Origin: Nitratireductor indicus C115
GTDB taxonomy: Bacteria; Pseudomonadota; Alphaproteobacteria; Rhizobiales; Rhizobiaceae
Assembly (NCBI RefSeq): GCF_000300515.1
Contig: NZ_AMSI01000010.1
Location: 1-64,000 of the forward strand
Direction: 5' to 3'
DNA: 64,000 bases
Shown: in pieces, positions 50,756 through 59,447 of the stretch
Numbering within the stretch: the first letter of the stretch is position 1
How the letters are laid out: every line of letters starts with the position of its first letter
Made by a program: the position numbers and the translations under genes
Notes under the pieces: model-generated
Told to the model about the DNA's origin: nothing
Database searches by the model: none
The model's input: only the letters and a program-made list of their open reading frames with translations

Positions 50756-52270
50756 TCAAATCCTCGATAGATAATTGTCCCACAGTCCATTCCGGAAAAG
50801 GAGCCCGGGATCGGCTTCCTTCTTTCCAGCAACGAAGGCTTTCGCGCGTGGATAGGCCCGCTCGAACTGATCGAGCCGGGCATGCGGGCGATAAGGCAGA
50901 TAATAGCTGCCGCCGATAGCGATGACGCGCTCGATCAGCGCCTCGGTCATGCGCGCCATATCCGCCTCGCCGCGCACCGTCTTTTCCTGGGAGAAAAGCA
51001 TGACGGCGGCGATACGCGGCTCGCCCGCATAGGCAAGCACGCTCTCCCTGTCCGTATTGACGTAGCGAAGCGTGATATTGAGAAGCTGCTGGTAGGAAGC
51101 CGGGATAACGGCCTTGCAGGCTTCCACGAACTCCGCAAAGCGTGCCGGTGCAACGAAATATTCGTGCAGGATGTCGGTGCGCGACGGATCGCGGTCGTCG
51201 AGCGTGACGACGGGCTCGTTCATCAGGCTGTTGCGGGTGGCCATCCCCGCGATGCGCGGATTGAGTGCCGCCTCGGTCCACCAGCGGAAATGCTTGACCC
51301 CATCCGAGCCGAGCTGGGCGCGGAAGATATCGCGTGCCACACGGCTGGCAAAGCCCGAGCCTTCCGCCTCGGGAATGGCGCTCTGGTCGTCTGCAGGGCG
51401 ATAGGTGATCAACAGGGCGTCGTCGAAAAACCGGTCGAGCGAGATATCCATGCGTCCATAGGCCATCTGGATGGAAGGATCGCCAGCCAGCACCTCGGCG
51501 AAACGCGCGCCGAGCGCGGTTCCCGGCAACCGCTCGAAACGCGGCTCGAGCAGTGCGTTCGGCACCATGTCGAGCTCCATCTCCGTAATGACCCCGAAAA
51601 GCCCGTAACCGCCCATCGCCAAATTGAAGAGTTCGGAATTGCTCGTGCGTGAACAATCGACGAGCGCGCCATCCGCCATGAGCATGCGGATCGAACGAAC
51701 GGTCGATCCGCACCCGCTGAACGGAACCGGCCAGCCATGCGCATTGACCGCGAAAGTACTCGCCACGCCGAAATCATTGTTGGACTGCATGACCGCCGGC
51801 GAAAAACCGATGGCATCGAGCCTGGAGATGATTGTGGACCAGCGCGCGCCCGCCGCAACCCGGTAGGTACGAGCGGCCGTGTCCGCTTCCAGCCATTCCT
51901 GATCGAGCGTCAGCACGGAACCGTTGCGCGCAAGGCTCTGCGCGCCCATGGAATGACGGGCTGCGCTGGCAATGAAGGAATGCCCGGCCGTCTTGGCCTC
52001 CGCCATCGCTGATCGGATCGCTTCGACAATGGCCTGCTCCGGCCTTTGCGTAATGGTGATGTGGCGCGCAACCGGGGTCGGGCAAAGCTCGCTTGCATCG
52101 TTGAGAAGCGCACGCCCCTCGCCAGCCCGCGCCTCTGCCGGGAAAAGCGGACCGGGGTCATTGGAGGGTTTCAGCAAATACCGACCCGCCACGGCGCCCG
52201 CGATGGCCGAACCGCCAACAAGCAGGGTACGTCGGGTAAGACTGCTTTTCCTGCGCGAAGCCCCACTCAT
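50756..52270 (-). CDS. FAD-binding PCMH-type oxidase (aldonolactone oxidase-like), Tat-exported
   Basis: This 504-aa protein has a twin-arginine signal (SSLTRRTLLVGGSAIAGAVAG). The PCMH/VAO FAD fold is seen in PEQAIVEAIRSAMAEAKTAGHSF, ARHSMGAQSLARNGSVLTL, FGVASTFAVNAHGWP and GCGSTVRSIRMLMADGALVDCSR. The C-terminal half fits D-arabinono/L-gulono-lactone oxidases (FVAPARFAEFVEACKAVIPAS, LFSQEKTVRGEADMARM). It should oxidise an alcohol, lactone or sugar in the periplasm. ATG 52270 has GAGG upstream. It is the first gene of a three- or four-gene operon of unknown purpose. Confidence 0.82.
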   Translation of the reverse strand: MSGASRRKSSLTRRTLLVGGSAIAGAVAGRYLLKPSNDPGPLFPAEARAGEGRALLNDASELCPTPVARHITITQRPEQAIVEAIRSAMAEAKTAGHSFIASAARHSMGAQSLARNGSVLTLDQEWLEADTAARTYRVAAGARWSTIISRLDAIGFSPAVMQSNNDFGVASTFAVNAHGWPVPFSGCGSTVRSIRMLMADGALVDCSRTSNSELFNLAMGGYGLFGVITEMELDMVPNALLEPRFERLPGTALGARFAEVLAGDPSIQMAYGRMDISLDRFFDDALLITYRPADDQSAIPEAEGSGFASRVARDIFRAQLGSDGVKHFRWWTEAALNPRIAGMATRNSLMNEPVVTLDDRDPSRTDILHEYFVAPARFAEFVEACKAVIPASYQQLLNITLRYVNTDRESVLAYAGEPRIAAVMLFSQEKTVRGEADMARMTEALIERVIAIGGSYYLPYRPHARLDQFERAYPRAKAFVAGKKEADPGLLFRNGLWDNYLSRI

Positions 52271-52588
52271 CTCATCAACCTCGTCAGTCTGCACAACCGG
52301 GAACAATTGCCGACAGAAACGATTGCCAGCGGGAACGATAACAGCCGGCGCAACCTAATGTTGACATGCGAGTCGATCAAATCATTACGGAAATTAACCG
52401 TCCAGACGCCACTTTCGCAGTGGAAAACAATGTCTTGGAGCCCCTGCTGCACGATATTTGATCTGTACGGACGGGCATTCACGCAGCCGCCGCCAGAGTT
52501 GACGAACGATCATTTCAAATGTACGTTTCAATTAAGAAGATGAGACCATAAGGCCGGCCCTCCGGACCACAGAGAGGAAGCAATCGCG
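52271..52588. other. Divergent promoter region between FAD oxidase and lyase island
   Basis: This 318-bp gap separates divergent operons. It contains a TTGACA at 52361-52366 (plus strand) without a convincing -10, and a dyad AAATGTACGTTT (about 52517-52528) with GTAC at the centre. The lyase gene has GAGAGGAAG 10 bases before its ATG. I see no gene in it. Confidence 0.5.
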
Positions 52589-53530
52589 ATGACGAAAATG
52601 CGGATCGAAGGCTCCTTCGTAGCCATGATCACCCCGTTCAATCAGGACGGCACAGTGGACTTCGCCGCGTTCGAGGAACTTCTGAAGTTCCAGCGCGACA
52701 ACGGCACATCGGCCGTCTTCCTTCTCGGGTCGACGAGCGAGATTTCCATGCTCAGCCTGGAAGAGCGCCGCGAGATCATCACGCGCACGGCCAGGATGAA
52801 ATCCGGCGGCATGAAGCATTTCTATGGCTGCACCGGCGGCGACACCGCCAGCACGATCGAGATGCTGCATTATGCCAAGGCCGAAGGCGCCGATGGCGCG
52901 ATCCTCTCCGCCCCCGCCTACATCTGCGCGTCCGAAGCTGACATCGAGGCCTATTTCCTTGAAGCCGCCGATTCCATCGAACTGCCGATGGGCATCTACA
53001 ACAATCCGCCGCGCGTGAAGACCGATCTGGGCCACGAGGCGCTGCTGCGGCTGTTCAAGCATCCGAATTATGTGGTTCACAAGGAATCGACCACGCGCGT
53101 CGGCCAGGTGGGTCAGATTCTCGCCGCAGAGCCGGACGTTTCGGTGATGTGCTGCGATTCTCCCAATCTCGGCCTTGTCGTCCCCACCATGACGCTCGGC
53201 GGCCACGGTACGGCGAACATGACCGGCAACATCGCTCCCGCCGAGATCGCCGCGCTTTCCAAGCCCTGGAAAGAAGACAGCGACGGCATGGAATTCCGCA
53301 GGAACTATCTGCGTCTCCTGCCGCTTCTGCACTATACCTATTCGGCCACGAACCCGGTTGCCGTGAAATCCCTGATGCGGGCCATCGGCCTGCCTTCCGG
53401 CGACCTGCGGCGTCCATTGACCGCGCTTCAGGGCCCGGCACTTGAGCGCGGGGTTGAAATCGTCCGGCGTCTCGGCCTTCTTGAAAAATACAATCTCCCT
53501 GGCATGCCGCTCGGCATGGCGGCGGAGTAA
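52589..53530 (+). CDS. Dihydrodipicolinate synthase-family lyase/deaminase
   Basis: This 313-aa TIM-barrel aldolase has the Schiff-base Lys165 in VVHKEST, Tyr137 in MGIYNNPPR, and the GSTSEISMLSLEERREI loop. The family includes DapA, N-acetylneuraminate lyase, and the deaminase of hydroxyproline catabolism (HypD/LhpC, acting on pyrroline-4-hydroxy-2-carboxylate). Context (trimeric amine dehydrogenase) favours a role in imino-acid breakdown rather than lysine synthesis. It is the first gene of a plus-strand operon with the racemase and dehydrogenase subunits. Confidence 0.85.
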   Translation: MTKMRIEGSFVAMITPFNQDGTVDFAAFEELLKFQRDNGTSAVFLLGSTSEISMLSLEERREIITRTARMKSGGMKHFYGCTGGDTASTIEMLHYAKAEGADGAILSAPAYICASEADIEAYFLEAADSIELPMGIYNNPPRVKTDLGHEALLRLFKHPNYVVHKESTTRVGQVGQILAAEPDVSVMCCDSPNLGLVVPTMTLGGHGTANMTGNIAPAEIAALSKPWKEDSDGMEFRRNYLRLLPLLHYTYSATNPVAVKSLMRAIGLPSGDLRRPLTALQGPALERGVEIVRRLGLLEKYNLPGMPLGMAAE

Positions 53531-53626
53531 CCGCCCGCTGCCCTGGGCGATTTGCCGGGATGGTTTATACCAGCCCGGCCCTTTCTTCCCGCGCTGTCGG
53601 CGCATTCTATTCGAGATCACGGTTCC

Positions 53627-54334
53627 ATGATTACCGGCACGTCGGAACATTGCATCGGCATTCTCATCCTGGACACCGCCTTCGAGCGGATACCGGGGGA
53701 CGCCGGCAACGCCACCACATGGAACTTTCCTGTCCGCTACAAGACGGTCCGCGATGCGAGCGCGTTGCGTGTCATCGACGGCCAGGCGGAAGGCCTGCTC
53801 GATGCATTCATCGAAGCGGGGCACGAACTGATCCGCGACGGTTGCAGCGCCATAACCACCACTTGCGGCTTCCTTGCGCTCTATCAGGAGCAACTTGCCG
53901 AGGCCCTTCCCGTGCCCGTGGCGACATCGAGCCTGTTGCAGGTTCCCGTCGCGCGCCGCCTTCTGGGGCGCGGCCGCAGGGTCGGTGTGCTTACCATGGA
54001 TGCCTCACGTCTCACACCGCGCCATCTGGCATCGGTAGGGATCAACGAAACGATACCGATGGAAGGCTTGCCCCGCGACGGCGTCTTCTGGAAGATGATC
54101 GCCGAAAACGCCCCTATCGACCCGGAAGCGCTCCAGGCGGAAGTGCTCGAAGCGGGCGAACGCCTGCTCTCGCGCGAGCCGGAAGTCGCGGCCCTCGTGC
54201 TCGAATGCGCCAACATGCCGCCCTATGCCGCTGCCCTTGCGGCACGGTTGCAGGTTCCCGTATTCGACATCGTGACCATGGTCGACTGGCTGGCAGCGGG
54301 CCTCGCCCCCCACCGTTATCCTTGGGGGGCATGA
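53627..54334 (+). CDS. Aspartate/glutamate racemase-family protein
   Basis: This 235-aa cofactor-independent racemase fold has the two catalytic Cys in TTTCGF (Cys80) and LECANMPPY (Cys194). The family covers aspartate, glutamate and hydantoin racemases and arylmalonate decarboxylase. The ATG at 53627 fits the family length; no strong ribosome site is seen. It ends at a TGA that lies three bases before the TTG of the FAD dehydrogenase. It could supply the stereoisomer used by that dehydrogenase, replacing the proline-racemase-type epimerase used in known hydroxyproline pathways. Confidence 0.82.
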   Translation: MITGTSEHCIGILILDTAFERIPGDAGNATTWNFPVRYKTVRDASALRVIDGQAEGLLDAFIEAGHELIRDGCSAITTTCGFLALYQEQLAEALPVPVATSSLLQVPVARRLLGRGRRVGVLTMDASRLTPRHLASVGINETIPMEGLPRDGVFWKMIAENAPIDPEALQAEVLEAGERLLSREPEVAALVLECANMPPYAAALAARLQVPVFDIVTMVDWLAAGLAPHRYPWGA

Positions 54335-54337
54335 CCT

Positions 54338-55447
54338 TTGGCGGGTCGTGGCATTGTCATCGGCGGCGGGATCGTCGGCCTTTCCATTGCGATCGGCCTG
54401 GCCTCATCCAACATGGAAGTCATCGTTCTCGACGGTAGTGACGCGGACAATCGCGCCTCCTATGGCAATGCCGGCCTGATCTGGGTTCAGAGCAAGGGCG
54501 CCGATCACCTGCCCTATGCGCTCTGGTCGCGCCGCTCCGCTTCCATGTGGCCGGAATTTTCCGAACGCCTACTCGAACAGACCGGCATCGACGTCGAATA
54601 TGAACGACGTGGCGGCCTGAGCCTGTGTCTGGACGAAACGGAACTGGCCGCTCGCCGCGCCATGGTGGACCAGGTGGCCGCACAGCTTGGAACGCAAAAC
54701 GACGTGGAATTCGTCGACGCCGCCTTCGTGCGCGACCGCTTGCCCGGTGTCAGTCCGCATGTACTCGGTGCGAGCTGGTGTCCCGCAGACGGTCACGTCA
54801 ATCCGCTGATGCTCATGGGCGCGCTGAAAAAGCGCTGCGATGCGCTGGGTGTCACCATTCGGCGCAATAGTCGTGTCGAGGCCGTTCGAATGGAAGGCTC
54901 TCATCTGACCGTGATGGGCGCGGATTTCAGGATGCGCGGAGAGCGCGTCGTCGTCGCGGCGGGGCTTGCCACAGAAAAACTGGCCGCCACCGCCGGCATG
55001 ACCGTGCCTCTCAAGCCCGTGCGCGGCCAGATCGTGGTCACGGAGCGCATGAAGCGTGTCATCGACTATCCGACACCGACCATAAGGCAGGCCCGTTGCG
55101 GCAGTGTGATATTCGGCAACAGCCACGAGGAGGATGTGACCGCAACGGGCACGACCCTGCCTGTGATGGCCTCTCATGCCCAGCGCGCCATGGCTGAATT
55201 CCCCTTCCTGGCGAGCGCCCGCGTGCTGCGCAGCTGGGGCGCGATCCGCGTCATGCCGGTCGATGGGAAACCCATCTATGCCCGTTCCATCGATTGTCCG
55301 GGGGCCTATGCGGTTGCCTGCCACAGCGGCATCACGCTGACCGCCGTCCATGCCAACATCATCGGGCCGGCCATTGCTGCCGACTGCCTTCCGCGCGCCG
55401 TAGCAACCCTTTCGCCGGAGCGTTTCGATGCTGTTGCGCACCATTGA
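54338..55447 (+). CDS. FAD-dependent D-amino acid/imino acid dehydrogenase, beta subunit (HcnC/LhpB-like), TTG start
   Basis: This 369-aa DAO-superfamily flavoprotein has GIVIGGGIVGLSIAIGLASSN (FAD loop), YGNAGLIWVQSKGADHLPYALWSR, PLKPVRGQIVVTER and the C-terminal GAYAVACHSGITLTA. It corresponds to the HcnC/LhpB/OoxB catalytic subunit of trimeric amine or imino-acid dehydrogenases. There is no ATG or GTG before the FAD loop, so TTG 54338 is forced; GGGGGGC lies upstream. It overlaps the [2Fe-2S] subunit by 20 bp. Confidence 0.85.
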   Translation: MAGRGIVIGGGIVGLSIAIGLASSNMEVIVLDGSDADNRASYGNAGLIWVQSKGADHLPYALWSRRSASMWPEFSERLLEQTGIDVEYERRGGLSLCLDETELAARRAMVDQVAAQLGTQNDVEFVDAAFVRDRLPGVSPHVLGASWCPADGHVNPLMLMGALKKRCDALGVTIRRNSRVEAVRMEGSHLTVMGADFRMRGERVVVAAGLATEKLAATAGMTVPLKPVRGQIVVTERMKRVIDYPTPTIRQARCGSVIFGNSHEEDVTATGTTLPVMASHAQRAMAEFPFLASARVLRSWGAIRVMPVDGKPIYARSIDCPGAYAVACHSGITLTAVHANIIGPAIAADCLPRAVATLSPERFDAVAHH

Positions 55448-55703
55448 CGAGAGCCGGCCAAGGGTACAGCTGATCGTGGACGGCGCCACGGTGGAAGCCT
55501 TCGAGGGCGAAACCGTCGCCGCCTGCCTCCTGCGTCACGATATGGCCGTTACCCGCCTCACCCCGTCCGGCCGCAAACGCGGTCCCTATTGTCTGATGGG
55601 GGCCTGTTTCGAATGCGTCGTGGAGATCGACGGCAAGGCCAATGTGCAGGCCTGCCTGACAGCCGTCTGCGACGGCATGAGCATACGCCGGGGTCTTCCA
55701 TGA
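55428..55703 (+). CDS. [2Fe-2S] subunit (HcnA/LhpE-like)
   Basis: This 91-aa ferredoxin-like subunit has four cluster Cys (YCLMGACFECVVEIDG, then NVQACLTAVCDG) in a C-x4-C-x2-C-x11-C arrangement. HcnA-like subunits sit between the FAD alpha and beta subunits and pass electrons. Its stop overlaps the alpha subunit ATG (ATGA). Short N-terminal beta-grasp; no signal peptide. Confidence 0.88.
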   Translation: MLLRTIDESRPRVQLIVDGATVEAFEGETVAACLLRHDMAVTRLTPSGRKRGPYCLMGACFECVVEIDGKANVQACLTAVCDGMSIRRGLP

Positions 55704-57082
55704 GCGGTGTGTTCGATATCGCCATTGTTGGCGCCGGCCCCGCTGGCATGGCGGCTGCGGTGGAAGCCCGAGCCCTTGGCCTCTCCGTTGCGGTACTCGA
55801 CGATCAACCGACAATCGGCGGGCAGATATTGCGCGGCATCACCCGCTCGAAACCGGAATTCTATGAAGCCTGGGGAGGTCCGCTCGCAGAACGTTTCCTG
55901 TCGAGCGGCGTCACACATATCGCTAACGCTGCGGTCTGGGCGCGCGACGGCAATGAACTCTACTTCAGCAGGCGCGGTGCAACGGACAAGGTGAAGGCGC
56001 GTGGCTTTATCCTGGCCACCGGCTCCATGGAGCGCCCCATGATGGTGCCCGGCCACACCCTGCCCGGCGTGGTCACGGCGGGCGCCCTGCAGTCTCTCAT
56101 GAAGGGAAGCGGCGCTGTTCCCGCCGGGCGCTTCGTTCTTGCCGGCAACGGTCCCTTGCTCCTCCTTTGCGCCCTGCAACTCATTGAGGCAGGTGCACGC
56201 CCCGCAGCGATCATAGAGACAACGCCGGCGTCCCGGCTTTTCAGGGCCCTGCCCCTGACGCCCGGCCTTGCCCGCGACCTGCCGCTTCTGCGCAAAGGGC
56301 TGGGCCTGATGGTGGGAATCCGTCGTTCCGGCGTCCCGTTCTTTGCCGGTGCGAGCAGCCTGCGCATTGCTGGCGAGGAATGTGCCGAAGCGATCCACTT
56401 CATTCATCGCGGCCGTGCCCGGATCATCCCGGCCAGCCTCATCGCCCTTCATGACGGCGTCGTGCCGAACGACAATCTCGCGGTGTCGATGGGTGGTAAA
56501 ACCACTTGGAACCAGGCCCTGTCGTGCTACGAGACGGAAACCGAAGGCACGAGCGGACTGAGTGGAGCGAAGGATATCTGGGTGGCGGGCGATTCCGTGG
56601 CCATTGCTGGCGGGTATCAGGCAATGCTTTCGGGCCGTCTCGCTGCACTCGATGCAGCACACGCGCTCGGGCTTTGCGACGGCGAACACCATGCCTGCGC
56701 CAGCGCTCCGCTTCTCGCCGAACGCAAGCACCTTGGCACGGCCCGGCGTTTCATCGACCGTTATTATGCGCCCACCCTTCTGCCAAGGCAGGCACCCGAC
56801 GAAACACTCATCTGCCGTTGCGAGGAAGTGTCCCTCGGAACGGTGCGTGCCGCCATCGCTGCCGGTGCGGACGGAACCCGTTCTTTGAAGGCCGCGACAC
56901 GCTGCGGCATGGGGCCCTGCCAGGGGCGTCAATGCACGGTTTCGGTTGCAAGCGCGCTTGCTGCAGAGGCGCCAGGCCTCAATTTCGAACGGCCGAGCCT
57001 GCGCTTTCCCGCTCGCCCCATCACGGTTGCCGAACTGGCCCAGAGCCATGTGGGCCTCGACCACAGCGGCTCCGACGCCTGA
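55700..57082 (+). CDS. FAD/NAD-type oxidoreductase alpha subunit (HcnB/LhpF-like)
   Basis: This 460-aa subunit has the FAD loop FDIAIVGAGPAGMAAAVEARALG, GGQILRGITRSKPEFYEAWG, an internal second dinucleotide loop, WVAGDSVAIAGGYQAMLSGRLAALDA, and a C-terminal BFD-like Cys motif (CRCEEVSLG...RCGMGPCQGRQC) for a second [2Fe-2S] cluster. It is the alpha subunit of the trimer with the two preceding genes and probably passes electrons to the quinone pool or a carrier. The arrangement beta-gamma-alpha matches LhpBEF of hydroxyproline users and opine oxidases. Confidence 0.88.
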   Translation: MSGVFDIAIVGAGPAGMAAAVEARALGLSVAVLDDQPTIGGQILRGITRSKPEFYEAWGGPLAERFLSSGVTHIANAAVWARDGNELYFSRRGATDKVKARGFILATGSMERPMMVPGHTLPGVVTAGALQSLMKGSGAVPAGRFVLAGNGPLLLLCALQLIEAGARPAAIIETTPASRLFRALPLTPGLARDLPLLRKGLGLMVGIRRSGVPFFAGASSLRIAGEECAEAIHFIHRGRARIIPASLIALHDGVVPNDNLAVSMGGKTTWNQALSCYETETEGTSGLSGAKDIWVAGDSVAIAGGYQAMLSGRLAALDAAHALGLCDGEHHACASAPLLAERKHLGTARRFIDRYYAPTLLPRQAPDETLICRCEEVSLGTVRAAIAAGADGTRSLKAATRCGMGPCQGRQCTVSVASALAAEAPGLNFERPSLRFPARPITVAELAQSHVGLDHSGSDA

Positions 57083-57113
57083 AGGTCCGATTATTCAATG
57101 GTGCTGAAGGCCG

Positions 57114-59432
57114 TCAGGCGGCAACGAACTCCGGCTGGCCAAGAACCCGGATCGGCTCTATCGCCCCCTCATATCGCTCGACCTCCACCAGGCAGGTCTG
57201 CGCGCTCGAGCCCTGCCCCAGCCGCGACGTACCGATATCCTTGGTCAAGACATTCGGATTGCCATGGTTCTCCAACCGTCCGTCGCCGAGCGGCTCGAAG
57301 GTCGCACCCGTCGGCAGGCACACGACACCGGGCATGATGGCGTCGGAGATGCGCAGCCCCGCGAGACAGGCGCCCCGCTCGTTAAACACTTTCACCACGG
57401 AACCTTCGGCAAGCCCGCGTGCGGCGGCATCCTGCGGGTTCATGTAAAGCCCGGCGCGCTCGCACACCTTGTTGTCGCGGCTTTGTCGGCTTGCATCCAT
57501 CTGGCTGTGAAGTTTGTCCTGCGGCTGATTTGAAATCATGTGCAGCGGGAACCGGTTCGCGAGATCGCTGCCCAGCCATTCGGACGGCTCGCGCCACACG
57601 GCCATGCCGGGGCATTCGTCATAGCCGAAATCGGCCACCGTCTGCGAGAAGAGCTCGATCTTGCCCGAAGGGGTTGCAAGCCGGTGTGCTTCCGGATCCT
57701 CCCTGAAATCCTCGAACAGCGTATAATTCTTCTGCGGATCAGGAATGCGCACATGCCCCGCCTGCCAGAAGGCGTCGAAATCGGGCGGGTTGAAGCCACG
57801 CACCGACATGCGCTCGCAAAACCGCGCATAGATGTCGCGCAGCCAGTCTTCTTCGCTACGGTTCTCGTGAAAAGCCTCGCCATCGCCCAGACGATCCGCG
57901 AGATCGCTGAAGATGCGATAATCGTCGCGCGCCTCGCCCACCGGTTCGATGGCCTTGTGCATGGCGAAGATGAAAGGATCGCGTGAGGAACCGCCGACGT
58001 CGTTGCGTTCGAGCGGCGTGGTCGCCGGCAGCACGATATCGGCATGCCTTGCGGTGGCCGTCCACCAAGGCTCGTGCACGATCACCGTTTCGGGCCGCTG
58101 GAAGGCCTCGCGAAGACGGAACAGGTCCTGATGGTGATGGAATGGATTGCCGCCGGCCCAATAGATGAGCTTGATATCGGGATAGACGAAGCGGCGGCCG
58201 TCGAATTCCGCCGTTTCACCGGGGGACAGCAGGAGATCGGCAATTCGCGCGACCGGAATCTTCAGATCGTTCTCATGCTTGATGACCGACAGGCCCGAGA
58301 TCGGCATCCGGTAGACCGGATTGCCCATTCCGTTCATTGAACCGTAGCCATAGGCGACGCCACCGCCGGGAAGCCCGATCTGGCCAAGCATGGCCGCGAG
58401 CGTCGCCAGCCCCCAATAGGGCTGTTCGCCATGTTCGGCCCGCTGTAGCGACCATGCCGCGCTCAGCATCACCCGCTTGCCGATCAGGCGCTGCGCGAAC
58501 TCGACGATCCGTGCAGCAGGAATGCCCGTAATACGCGAAGCCCAATCCGGCGTCTTTGCCGTCCCGTCGCTCCTGCCATTGAGATAATCGACGAAGCGAT
58601 CGAAGCCGACGCAATAGCGCTCCACGAAATCCGTGTCGGTAGCGCCGCGCTCATGAACCACATAGGCAAGCGCCAGGATCAAGGCCTGGTCCGTTCCCGG
58701 CCTGATCTGCAGCCATTCGGCGTCGATCACGGTTTCCGTATCGCTGCGCAGCGGCGAGACATTGGTGAAGCGAATGCCGCGCGCGGCCGCATCGCGCATG
58801 AAATCGTCGAAAAGATGCAGTCCCGCACCGCCCGATTGGATCTGCCAGTTCTTGGCCGCGATGCCGCCAAAGGCCACGAATTCCTGGCAATGTTCGAGAA
58901 TGGCGCCCCAATCGGTTACAGGGCCCGCCACAGTCGCATCGTCGCCGAAAATATGCGGCAGAAGGCGCATCGCGGCACCATAGCTGTAATTGGTCACCTG
59001 TCCCGTGCAGCCGCCGATGGCGCCCAGAAAGCGATGAATGAGTGTACGTGCATGATGCATGCGCCCGGCGCTCGACCAACCGTAGGAGCCGCCGAAGATG
59101 GAGGCGTTGCCGAACGTCTTGCGCACCCGTTGAAGCTCGCCCGACACCATGTCCAGCGCTTCGTCCCAGGGCACTTCCACGAAAGGTTCCGAACCGCGCC
59201 CATTCCCGGGATGCGGTAGGCCGCGGCCCACGGTTTCCAGCCAGCCCTTGCGCACCGAAGGCCGTGCCACGCGGTTATCCGCATAGACCATCTCCGGCCA
59301 TGCCTCGATCAGCTTCGAAGGGTGCGGGTCCTCGGAGAAGGGAGAAACGCCGACCAGCCGTCCCCCTTCGGTATGGGCGTCGAACGCTCCCCAATGGGAA
59401 AGGGTGGGAGATTTTCTAGAGGCGGCGCTCAT
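57114..59432 (-). CDS. Molybdopterin oxidoreductase, BisC/TorA/DMSO reductase-like (cytoplasmic)
   Basis: This 772-aa molybdoenzyme has the Mo-coordinating Ser121 in GSYGWSSAGRMHH (aligned with the Ser of DMSO/TMAO reductase), VTNYSYGAAMRLLPHIFG, LPGGGVAYGYGSMNGMGNP, IVHEPWWTATARHADIVLPATT and a C-terminal dinucleotide-binding domain (NPNVLTKDIGTSRLGQGSSAQT). There is no Tat signal and no Fe-S cluster motif at the N-terminus, as in biotin/methionine sulfoxide reductase BisC. It should reduce an S- or N-oxide in the cytoplasm. Next to a peptide importer and a D-amino acid dehydrogenase, an oxidised amino-acid or peptide substrate is possible. Confidence 0.9.
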   Translation of the reverse strand: MSAASRKSPTLSHWGAFDAHTEGGRLVGVSPFSEDPHPSKLIEAWPEMVYADNRVARPSVRKGWLETVGRGLPHPGNGRGSEPFVEVPWDEALDMVSGELQRVRKTFGNASIFGGSYGWSSAGRMHHARTLIHRFLGAIGGCTGQVTNYSYGAAMRLLPHIFGDDATVAGPVTDWGAILEHCQEFVAFGGIAAKNWQIQSGGAGLHLFDDFMRDAAARGIRFTNVSPLRSDTETVIDAEWLQIRPGTDQALILALAYVVHERGATDTDFVERYCVGFDRFVDYLNGRSDGTAKTPDWASRITGIPAARIVEFAQRLIGKRVMLSAAWSLQRAEHGEQPYWGLATLAAMLGQIGLPGGGVAYGYGSMNGMGNPVYRMPISGLSVIKHENDLKIPVARIADLLLSPGETAEFDGRRFVYPDIKLIYWAGGNPFHHHQDLFRLREAFQRPETVIVHEPWWTATARHADIVLPATTPLERNDVGGSSRDPFIFAMHKAIEPVGEARDDYRIFSDLADRLGDGEAFHENRSEEDWLRDIYARFCERMSVRGFNPPDFDAFWQAGHVRIPDPQKNYTLFEDFREDPEAHRLATPSGKIELFSQTVADFGYDECPGMAVWREPSEWLGSDLANRFPLHMISNQPQDKLHSQMDASRQSRDNKVCERAGLYMNPQDAAARGLAEGSVVKVFNERGACLAGLRISDAIMPGVVCLPTGATFEPLGDGRLENHGNPNVLTKDIGTSRLGQGSSAQTCLVEVERYEGAIEPIRVLGQPEFVAA

Positions 59433-59447
59433 TTCTGTTTCTCCAGC

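Noticed and set aside
52589-53530. Lysine-biosynthesis DapA
   Set aside because: The gene lies in a catabolic operon with a racemase and amine dehydrogenase; family resemblance alone does not support DapA.
52532-53893. 453-codon minus-strand frame over the lyase gene
   Set aside because: It is antisense to two well-supported enzymes; no motif found.
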